Below are positions 7,388-14,788 of a stretch of 34,955 bases of DNA, piece by piece. This DNA is from Knoellia subterranea KCTC 19937 (GTDB taxonomy: Bacteria > Actinomycetota > Actinomycetes > Actinomycetales > Dermatophilaceae), in the NCBI RefSeq assembly GCF_000768685.1, contig NZ_AVPK01000017.1, positions 1 to 34,955 on the forward strand, in the 5' to 3' direction. Numbering within the stretch: the first letter of the stretch is position 1; every line of letters begins with the position of its first letter. The notes below the pieces were generated by a model. That model did no database searches. It had not been told where the DNA came from and was given only the letters and a program-made list of their open reading frames with translations. A program made the position numbers and the translations under genes.

Positions 7388-8536
7388 ATGCCCAAACGCA
7401 TCATGACCATCTATGGCACCCGGCCCGAGGCCATCAAGGTCGCTCCCGTCATCCGCGCCATCGAGGCCCACCCCGAGCTCGAGTCCATCACCGTCGTGAC
7501 GGGTCAGCACCGCGAGATGCTCGACCAGGTCAACGAGATCTTCGGCATCGTCCCGGACCACGACCTCGACGTCTTCGCCCACGGGCAGACGCTCAACGGC
7601 CTCATGGCCAAGGTCTTCGACCGCCTCGACCCGGTGCTCGAGTCCGTGGCGCCGGATGCCGTCGTCGTCCAGGGGGACACGTCGACCGTGGCGGCCGCAT
7701 CGATCGCGGCCTTCTATCGCCGCATCCCCGTCGTGCACGTCGAGGCCGGACTGCGCAGCGGTGACATCAACTCGCCCTTCCCGGAGGAGGCGAATCGCAA
7801 GCTGACGAGCCAGATCGCGGCCCTCCACCTCGCGCCGACATCGACCTCGTTCGACAACCTCGTGGGGGAGGCCATCGACCCGTCGACGATCGCGGTCACC
7901 GGCAACACCGTCATCGACGCGCTGCTCCACACCGTCCAACAGGAGATCCCGTACCACGACGACCGTCTGCTCGAGGCCGAGCAGGCCGGCCGTCCGATCG
8001 TTCTCGTCACGACCCACCGCCGCGAGAACTGGGGCGGCGCCATGGAGGGAGTCGGTCGTGCGCTGAAGCGGTTGGCGACGACGTACCCCGAGCACCTCTT
8101 CGTTCTCCCCGCACACCGCAACCCCATCGTGCGTGAGGCCGTGTTGCCGCAGATCGAGGGCCTGACGAACGTGCTCGTGACCGAGCCCCTGGCGTATGGC
8201 GAGTTCACCCGTCTCATGAAGGTCGCCACCATCGTCCTCACCGACTCCGGCGGCGTGCAGGAGGAGGCGCCGTCACTGGGCAAGCCCGTCCTCGTCATGC
8301 GCGAGAACACCGAACGGCCGGAAGCCGTCGAGGCCGGGACGGTCAAGCTCATCGGGACCGACGAGGAGCGGATCGTCGCGGAGGTGTCGCGACTCGTCGA
8401 CGACCCCACGGCATACGCGGAAATGTCGAACGCCGTGAACCCCTACGGTGACGGCGAGGCGGCAGCCCGCTCCGTCGCCGCGATCGCCCACCTCTTTGGT
8501 CTGGGAGAGCGGCTGCCGGACTTCGCGGCGAAGTAG
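7388..8536 (+). CDS. wecB: UDP-N-acetylglucosamine 2-epimerase (non-hydrolysing)
   Basis: 382 residues, the normal length. It interconverts UDP-GlcNAc and UDP-ManNAc in the cytoplasm. Family landmarks: Y-G-T-R-P-E-A (9-15), QGDTST with D97, HVEAGLR with E119, F-P-E-E-A-N-R (131-137), T-T-H-R-R-E-N-W-G (208-216) with H210 and E213, and D-S-G-G-V-Q-E-E (286-293). All expected catalytic and UDP-binding residues are present. It follows the ATPase by 8 bases with ATG at 7388. With wecC at 22768-24051 on the other strand it would make UDP-ManNAcA. UDP-ManNAc is also the usual precursor of teichoic-acid linkage units, so a role beyond the uronate is possible. Confidence 0.95.
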   Translation: MPKRIMTIYGTRPEAIKVAPVIRAIEAHPELESITVVTGQHREMLDQVNEIFGIVPDHDLDVFAHGQTLNGLMAKVFDRLDPVLESVAPDAVVVQGDTSTVAAASIAAFYRRIPVVHVEAGLRSGDINSPFPEEANRKLTSQIAALHLAPTSTSFDNLVGEAIDPSTIAVTGNTVIDALLHTVQQEIPYHDDRLLEAEQAGRPIVLVTTHRRENWGGAMEGVGRALKRLATTYPEHLFVLPAHRNPIVREAVLPQIEGLTNVLVTEPLAYGEFTRLMKVATIVLTDSGGVQEEAPSLGKPVLVMRENTERPEAVEAGTVKLIGTDEERIVAEVSRLVDDPTAYAEMSNAVNPYGDGEAAARSVAAIAHLFGLGERLPDFAAK

Positions 8537-8540
8537 GCCG

Positions 8541-11500
8541 GTGTCACCAGCTCACCCTCTCCAGTTGCCGGGGCGGCGATGGTTGGTGGGGATCGTCGTC
8601 CTCGGCCTCGTTGTTGCCGGGTCCCTGACGGCGGCACTCACGCGCGACGGATCGACGCCCCGCGGCGGTCACGTGTCGGCACCGGCAGATCGTCGGCTTC
8701 CTCCGGCGCCGCTGTCTGCGCTGTCCGGAGGTTTCGAAGGACAGCGTGCCCTCGATGGCGGTTGGACGGCGCAGGTGCCACAGGGTGCACGGGTCGAACT
8801 CACGACGCGCGAGGCACGGCGCGGCCAGAAGTCCTTGGTCGTCGACGGGTCTCGGGCCACAGCGGGACCCACGCTCGTGGTGAGTCCTTCGCAACCGGCA
8901 ACCGCCGGTCTTGAGTATGGCGCGGGCGCGTTCGCGCGTGTCACCACCGGACAGGCGTCCGTGCGCCTCGAGTTCCTCGACCACGCCGGCCGGCACGTCG
9001 GAACCCACCCGGCCGAGGCACAGGGTGCTTCGGGACTGTGGTCGCGCGCGACAGTGCGAGGGGTCGCGCCGGACGATGCTGCTCTCATGCGGGTCGTCCT
9101 CGTGACGGACTCTCGAGGTCGCACGTTGTGGGACGACATCGATCTCTGGACGAGTTTCCTCCCCGACGGCGGCTTCGAGGGTGAGGGAGAACCCCCCGGG
9201 TCCGCCCGCAACTGGTGGGTTTCCTCGGCCCGTGCTGGAGTGGTCGCCCGACGGGTCGCCGAGGGTGCGCGGACCGGGGTCGGCGCCCTCGAGCTCCGCG
9301 ATGAATCGGCCTCGGCCCTGGCTGCCGCGACCTCACGACTCATGCCGATCTCGCAGGGCGGCGAGCTCGAGATCCGCGGCTGGGTCCGCGGCTCTGTGAG
9401 CGGGTCCAGTCTCGGGGTGAAGTGGTATGACGACTCACGCACGCTGCTGGCTGGCCCTGGGAGGAATGCCCTTTCGGCTCAAGCGACAGGCTGGACCGAA
9501 CTCAGTCGTCGGATCGCCGTGCCGGATGGGGCCCGCTACGCACAGCTGGAGATCTCGACCTCCGCTCAGGGCAGGGGAGCAGGCGTCTGGGACGACCTGT
9601 CGATGCACCCCGTGGCTCCAGCGGAACGACCGGACGTCAGCGTGGAACCCGCTGCCGAAATGGAAGGCTTCGCCAACACGAAGAACTCTCTGGTGACAGT
9701 GGTCGACGGTGTGCCGAAGTTCTCGACGATGACGTCGGGCTCCCCAGCCGTGTTCCAGTTCGCCGATCTGCGGACCGGGAAGGTGGAGTTCACCCACGAG
9801 GTGCCGGGGATCCTCAACGGATGGGCGCTCGCGCACTCCCTCGACCATCGGACGATCTTCGTCGGAGGGAAGGGGACCGTCTGGCGGTTCGACACGCGAA
9901 CCCACGCGTTCACGGACCTCGGCAAGGTGAGCCCGCGAGCCACCCATGTGTTCGACATGGTCACGGCCCCGGACGGCCGCATCTGGGGTGGCAGCTACCC
10001 GGGGGGTGATGTCTGGAGCCTCGACCCCCGAACGGGACGCATCACGCCGGCGGGCAGTGTGGGAAACGACAACGACTACGCAAAGACCTTGGCCGTCGAC
10101 GACCGCTTCGTCTATGTGGGCACGGGCACGGTTCGGCCCAACATCGTGCAGATCTCCACGGCTGACACCCGGGTGCGCACACAGATCACGCCCCCAGCAC
10201 GCGTGCGTTCGGGCTTCCTCACCAGCCTGCAGGTGCATGCTGGCATGTTGTCGGTGATGTTTCCGGATGGCACGCGCGGTCTCTTCGACACGTCGGCACG
10301 ACGGTGGCTCGACACCGCGGCGCTCGCGAGCACCGGCAACCTGTTCCAGTCGCGATCAGAGGCGCCGCCCAGCTCGACGGCCTACTTCTTCCGGGACGAC
10401 CGGCTGTGGGAGGCCACCATCGGTCCGGGCGGGATGGTCGAGAAGGCCTTGGCCACGGTGCCCATCCCGCGCAACGTCAACAGTGGCGTGGCGCGGGTCG
10501 ACCTCGATGGGAGCGTGGCGGACTGGCTTCTGGCCTACGACTCACACACCACGGTCATCGCGGTGAAGATCGACGGCTCGGGGGCACCGGCGCGCGATGC
10601 GGATGGGAAGCTCCCGTCGGCCACCACCCGCGAGCTCACGATCCACCTCAAGCCGAACGCCCTGCGCATCAAGTCGCTCGGATCCGCCGACGGCACGGTC
10701 GTTGTCGGCGGTTATGGCGGTGCGAGCGTCTCCGTCCTCGATCCGGCCACCCTCGGGCGGCACGGCGCGCGGGGTCTGGAACAGGTCATCGGGGGAGCCA
10801 CTACGCCGAAGTTCTTCGGCGAGATCGAGGGCATGGCTACGAACGGTCGCTATCAGTTCTTCGGCACCTATCCCAAGAGCCGCATCTTCCGGCGGGACAT
10901 CACCAAGGCATGGGAGGGACGCACCAACCCGCGGATGCTGGCCGACCTGGGCGCGGAGACCGACGCTGACCGGCCCATCGCCTGGGCAGCCGCCGGGGCG
11001 CGGACGTACTTCGGCACGATCCCGGACTACGGCATCCGTGGGGGGACCATCGGGTGGTTCGAGGGGACGTCCTCGACTCCCGTGGTCGTCGAGCCGCCCG
11101 TCCCCGACCAGAGTGTCGTCGGACTGAGTGCAGGTGGGAGAAGGCTCTTCGGGTCGACGTCCCGCTGGGGAGGGCTCGGATCGCGACCGTCCGCCGGTCC
11201 TCCATCGGTCTTCGGCTACGACGTCGAAGGCAGGAAGCTCCAGTGGACCGTGACGCCGGACGCATCGGCACAGGCCATTGGTTCGGTCCTGTATGAGGAC
11301 GGGCGTCTGTGGGCGGCATCGCGCAACCGTGTGTTCCAGTTGGACCCGACGACGGGTCGGACGATCCGAACCCTGCCCCTGGGAATCCCGGGCGACCCGT
11401 CCAGTGACGACCCCAGCACGGAGAACCCGGACGACGGCGATCCAGCGGGGGCCACCTTTGCGTCGACGACCATGGTCAGTCGGGGTGGGTACCTCTACAT

Positions 11501-11654
11501 CGCTGCAGGTGGCCGCGTCATCCAGGTCGATCCCGGGACAGGGCAGACTCGGGTGGTGGCGAAGGACGGAGTGAGTCCAGCGAGGATCATCGCGGTGGGA
11601 GACGATCTCTTCTACCCGGCCACAACACTGTTGATGCGGGTGACGATCCGGTGA
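8541..11654 (+). CDS. Membrane-anchored protein with two carbohydrate-binding-like domains and a beta-propeller
   Basis: 1037 residues. A short basic cytoplasmic tail and one transmembrane anchor at about 14-33 place the rest outside. Residues ~60-203 and ~207-357 are two tandem CBM4/9-like jelly-roll domains; both open with GGFEG (63-67, 210-214) and close with W-D-D-I/L-x-L/M (197-202, 350-355). From ~375 onward come repeated propeller blades, for example blocks of the type V-W-R-F-D, W-S-L-D-P-R-T-G and F-Q-L-D-P-T-T-G-R-T. GTG 8541 follows the wecB stop by 4 bases and leaves the TM helix at a normal distance. No catalytic motif was identified, so a binding, scaffolding or assembly role on the exported glycan is more likely than hydrolysis. 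Lies within the export operon, so a link to that polymer is probable. Confidence 0.7.
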   Translation: MSPAHPLQLPGRRWLVGIVVLGLVVAGSLTAALTRDGSTPRGGHVSAPADRRLPPAPLSALSGGFEGQRALDGGWTAQVPQGARVELTTREARRGQKSLVVDGSRATAGPTLVVSPSQPATAGLEYGAGAFARVTTGQASVRLEFLDHAGRHVGTHPAEAQGASGLWSRATVRGVAPDDAALMRVVLVTDSRGRTLWDDIDLWTSFLPDGGFEGEGEPPGSARNWWVSSARAGVVARRVAEGARTGVGALELRDESASALAAATSRLMPISQGGELEIRGWVRGSVSGSSLGVKWYDDSRTLLAGPGRNALSAQATGWTELSRRIAVPDGARYAQLEISTSAQGRGAGVWDDLSMHPVAPAERPDVSVEPAAEMEGFANTKNSLVTVVDGVPKFSTMTSGSPAVFQFADLRTGKVEFTHEVPGILNGWALAHSLDHRTIFVGGKGTVWRFDTRTHAFTDLGKVSPRATHVFDMVTAPDGRIWGGSYPGGDVWSLDPRTGRITPAGSVGNDNDYAKTLAVDDRFVYVGTGTVRPNIVQISTADTRVRTQITPPARVRSGFLTSLQVHAGMLSVMFPDGTRGLFDTSARRWLDTAALASTGNLFQSRSEAPPSSTAYFFRDDRLWEATIGPGGMVEKALATVPIPRNVNSGVARVDLDGSVADWLLAYDSHTTVIAVKIDGSGAPARDADGKLPSATTRELTIHLKPNALRIKSLGSADGTVVVGGYGGASVSVLDPATLGRHGARGLEQVIGGATTPKFFGEIEGMATNGRYQFFGTYPKSRIFRRDITKAWEGRTNPRMLADLGAETDADRPIAWAAAGARTYFGTIPDYGIRGGTIGWFEGTSSTPVVVEPPVPDQSVVGLSAGGRRLFGSTSRWGGLGSRPSAGPPSVFGYDVEGRKLQWTVTPDASAQAIGSVLYEDGRLWAASRNRVFQLDPTTGRTIRTLPLGIPGDPSSDDPSTENPDDGDPAGATFASTTMVSRGGYLYIAAGGRVIQVDPGTGQTRVVAKDGVSPARIIAVGDDLFYPATTLLMRVTIR

Positions 11655-11687
11655 CGGGTCGACCAGAAGTCAGGCAGGACTGTTGGA

Positions 11688-13739
11688 GTGATTGACGTGG
11701 ACAACACCGGGATGGCATTGCCGCGTAGCGGTGACTACTCCCGCTATCTGCCGAAGGTCCGCAGCTGGCGAAGTGTGGACGCGTTCCTCGCTGCACCGGT
11801 GCAGGATTGGGACGCTGGCGTCCACATCATGCACGGTGGAGCCGACGGGGAGCACTTCGACGTCCTGATCGGTGGTCGCCTGTGGACCGTCCGTCCTCGT
11901 CGCTGCGTGCCCATCTTCCTCACAGGGGCAGTGTCGACCCGGCAAGGTGCGCAGGGGCCGTTCTTCTCGGGCGTCAAGATCGCCGGTGAGGTCGGAACTC
12001 CGTTCGTGGCGATCAGTGACCCCACCCTGCGCGCCAGCCCGGATCTGGACCTGGGCTGGTACACGGGATCGGTGGGTGCGGGCATCCAGCAAGCGCTCAC
12101 GCGCCTGCTCGACGGCCTTGCCTCTCGCCTTGGTCGCGAGGTGCTTCTCATCGGGGGATCGGGAGGCGGATTCGCCAGTCTTGACCAGGCAACCCGGATG
12201 AGTGAGCCCGCATCGGCGTTGGTGTGGAATGCCCAGACCGACCTGTTGGACTACAGCCCCCCAGCCGTCGAGAAGTACCTGGCCGCCACGACCGCGACGT
12301 CTCGCGAAGTGGTGAGTGGATGGTCGCGAGAGGAGCGTTCGGCCCGTTTGCTGGCAGGCGGCATCGAGCACAGCGTGCGACGAGAGGCGCCGCCCGGGTC
12401 CGGGCGGCGGCGCGTCCTCTATCTCCAGAACGAGACCGATGACCATCTGGGCGAGCACGCACTCCCGTTCTTCGCCGCGACCGGCTGGCAGGAAGGACTC
12501 CGAGGTCGATGGCGCGACGACCGGGGCGGTGTCGCCGTCGTGGCACCCATGAGTCCGGGGCACGCGCCACCTCCGCGGGAAGTGCTGACGACCGCCCTTG
12601 GAGCACTGCTCGACTCACGAACTCCTGCGTCGGCTGTTGCGGACCACGTGGAGCAGAAGGGCCTCCTCGGATTGCCGGAAGATGCCTGGAAGGTGCGGAC
12701 CTTCCTGGTCGGAAGTTGCGTCTCACGCGACACCTTTGCGTTCCTGGATCCCGAGGTCTTTGCGCTCAAGGGGTACATCGCCCGTCAGAGTCTCATCAGC
12801 GCCTTCTCGGACGGTGCACATCCACTGGGTGACACGAGCACCCTCGCCAGTCGATTCCAGCGACGCATGATCGAGGGCGATGCAGCGTCCTCTTTGCCCG
12901 AGGACGTGCGAGCGGCTGCCACCGAGGTCGACCTCGTGGTCTGGGACCTGTTCGACGAACGGCTCGGGGTGCATCGTCGCGGTCCGACCGGGTTCACCAC
13001 GGACTCGGTGGAACTGCGTTCGCTGTTGGGTGGCGTGGCTCCCGCGGGGATCGAGCACGTTGCCTTCGGCACACCAGAGCACCATGCCTTGTTCGTGAAG
13101 GCGCTGGCGCCATGGCGTGAGTTGCTCGTCGAAACGAACCTGCTGGGGCGCACAGTGCTCGTCGCTCCGCGCTGGGCCGTCGAAGCCGATGACGGCGGGC
13201 TGACCCCGCGGAGCTTTGGCAGAACGGCAACGGAGGCCAACGCCCTCACCGAGCCCTATCTCAGGGCGGCTGTCGAAGTCCTCGGCGTTCCCGTGTTGGG
13301 GAGAGGTGGCCCTCTGCCACTGTCCGGATCCGAGCACCAGTGGGGCCCGGCGCCGTTCCACTACGACGACGCCACGTATGTGCGGCTCGCTGAGGAACTC
13401 GTCGCGGTCGCTCGACAGAAGCTGGGCGAGACCGCGGTCGATGGTCAGGGGGTGCGCGTTCCCAACAGAAGTGAGCGGGCAGCGCGGCGCAATGCACCGA
13501 CCCTGCGCCTGTCTCGCAGTGGCGATGAATTGCGGGTGACGCTCTTGGGTGGGGACCCCAAAGCGTGGTCCGTCCAGCTCTTCCGTGACGATGAAAGGGT
13601 CGCGTCAACGGGGTGGCAGACGGACCGAGACCTCTACCTCCCGCTGGCCGGGGAGGGCCGCTACCGCGCCAGAGCTCACCTACTGGACCGCGACGGAGGG
13701 CGCAGTCCTGTGGTCAGCGGAGTGCTCACCGTCTCCTGA
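11688..13739 (+). CDS. Fusion: alpha/beta-hydrolase, DUF6270 and C-terminal beta-sandwich
   Basis: 683 residues with three modules. Residues ~40-310 look like an alpha/beta-hydrolase with nucleophile elbow G-G-S-G-G (156-160, Ser158), an acidic segment N-E-T-D-D-H (247-252) and a late S-P-G-H (His292). Residues ~337-580 match DUF6270: G-S-C-V-S-R-D-T-F (342-350) near the start and H-Q-W-G-P-A-P-F-H-Y (550-559) near the end, an SGNH-like layout comparable to GSCFA proteins. Residues ~604-683 form a small beta-sandwich also seen in two neighbours. No signal peptide or TM. GTG 11688 has AGGCAGGA upstream; GTG 11697 is an alternative. Likely an acyl-transfer or ester-cleaving enzyme for the glycan, but the reaction is not known. 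The stop lies 17 bp from the convergent acetyltransferase stop. Confidence 0.72.
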   Translation: MIDVDNTGMALPRSGDYSRYLPKVRSWRSVDAFLAAPVQDWDAGVHIMHGGADGEHFDVLIGGRLWTVRPRRCVPIFLTGAVSTRQGAQGPFFSGVKIAGEVGTPFVAISDPTLRASPDLDLGWYTGSVGAGIQQALTRLLDGLASRLGREVLLIGGSGGGFASLDQATRMSEPASALVWNAQTDLLDYSPPAVEKYLAATTATSREVVSGWSREERSARLLAGGIEHSVRREAPPGSGRRRVLYLQNETDDHLGEHALPFFAATGWQEGLRGRWRDDRGGVAVVAPMSPGHAPPPREVLTTALGALLDSRTPASAVADHVEQKGLLGLPEDAWKVRTFLVGSCVSRDTFAFLDPEVFALKGYIARQSLISAFSDGAHPLGDTSTLASRFQRRMIEGDAASSLPEDVRAAATEVDLVVWDLFDERLGVHRRGPTGFTTDSVELRSLLGGVAPAGIEHVAFGTPEHHALFVKALAPWRELLVETNLLGRTVLVAPRWAVEADDGGLTPRSFGRTATEANALTEPYLRAAVEVLGVPVLGRGGPLPLSGSEHQWGPAPFHYDDATYVRLAEELVAVARQKLGETAVDGQGVRVPNRSERAARRNAPTLRLSRSGDELRVTLLGGDPKAWSVQLFRDDERVASTGWQTDRDLYLPLAGEGRYRARAHLLDRDGGRSPVVSGVLTVS

Positions 13740-13756
13740 CGACGAATTCGCCGAGG

Positions 13757-14788
13757 TCATTCCCGAGGCGTCACGGTGCCGAGGTATCCGTCATAGCCCA
13801 CAGATGAGGACCCGATGACCGTGGCTGGGATGCCGGCCACCACGGAGTCGTCGGGGACCTCCCGCGTGACGACAGCGTTGGATCCAACGACGACCCGATT
13901 CCCGATGCGCCCCCCGACACAGACGGCGTTGGCGCCGATGAAGACGTGGTCACCGATGACGGGGAGCACGTTGCCGCGCGCGCCAATGGTGACGTTCTGG
14001 CCGATCTTGCAGTTGCGACCGATCACGGCACGCGAGTGCACGACCACCCCGATGCCGCCGTAGCCAAAGCTTGTGCCGTCGCCGATCTCGGCGGTGAAGG
14101 GGATGACGCTGTTGAAGCGGGCGTGGATGAACCGCTTGACCGTGGTTGCCCCGTCGGTGAGGCCATTGAGGTGCAGCGTCCGGGAGAGCCGGTATGCCGT
14201 GACGGCGGTGTGCGCTTCCAGGGCCTTCGCGACCGTGGGGTGCAGAGTCCCACGAAGGGGAACCTCCTCGTAGTCGGCGACGCCAGTCGGCCGGCGACCC
14301 ACCCCGATGATCGGCCCGCTCGACACCGAGCTGTCGGGAGCGAGGACGGGAAGCCCGTGCACTTCAGCTCCGACGTGCCCCCGGTCCGGGTCGATCAGTC
14401 CGGCCACGGGCTGCGAGGACTGGAGGATGAGTGCGAGTGCGATCGACTGCGGACCGACTCCCCAGACGTGCACTGCGGCCGGAACACCGCCCTGGGGATC
14501 TCGAGGAGAACGGTGGACGAGGCTGTCCGACCGATGGGTTTGCGTGGTCCCGTCCGGGTGACGGACATAGACCCTGACGGTGAAGCGACCGGACGTGGCG
14601 AGGTTGAAGCGCGCCTGCGGTGTTCGTGACCACGCACGCCGCTCGAGAACGTCCTTTCCATGGATGAGGTAGAACGCGTAGGTGGCCCGGGGCGTCGGCT
14701 CGACCTCTGCCACGAGCTGGTGGAGATTCTCCACGCGAACGTCCACAGCCAACGCCTGATCGACGCCGCCGACCTCGTGGGATGTCAT
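13757..14788 (-). CDS. Left-handed beta-helix O-acetyltransferase with N-terminal beta-sandwich
   Basis: 343 residues. The C-terminal ~130 residues are hexapeptide repeats of a CysE/NeuD-type acetyltransferase: V-V-V-H-S-R-A-V-I-G with catalytic-type His251, then IGQNVTIGARG, IGDHVFIGANAVCVGG and IGNRVVVGSNAVVTREVP. Residues ~101-180 look like a Rossmann-type PglD/NeuD N-terminal domain (VHVWGVGPQS...). Residues ~1-92 are an added beta-sandwich resembling the C-termini of the proteins at 11688-13739 and 14788-17484; this extension is not normal for the family. ATG 14788 overlaps the upstream stop (TGATG). Predicted to acetylate a sugar of the glycan in the cytoplasm, using acetyl-CoA. Last gene of the minus-strand operon. 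Confidence 0.82.
   Translation of the reverse strand: MTSHEVGGVDQALAVDVRVENLHQLVAEVEPTPRATYAFYLIHGKDVLERRAWSRTPQARFNLATSGRFTVRVYVRHPDGTTQTHRSDSLVHRSPRDPQGGVPAAVHVWGVGPQSIALALILQSSQPVAGLIDPDRGHVGAEVHGLPVLAPDSSVSSGPIIGVGRRPTGVADYEEVPLRGTLHPTVAKALEAHTAVTAYRLSRTLHLNGLTDGATTVKRFIHARFNSVIPFTAEIGDGTSFGYGGIGVVVHSRAVIGRNCKIGQNVTIGARGNVLPVIGDHVFIGANAVCVGGRIGNRVVVGSNAVVTREVPDDSVVAGIPATVIGSSSVGYDGYLGTVTPRE

Noticed and set aside
13740-13756. Bidirectional terminator between the two facing operons
   Set aside because: Only 17 bases separate the stop codons and no stem-loop with T-tract is apparent there.
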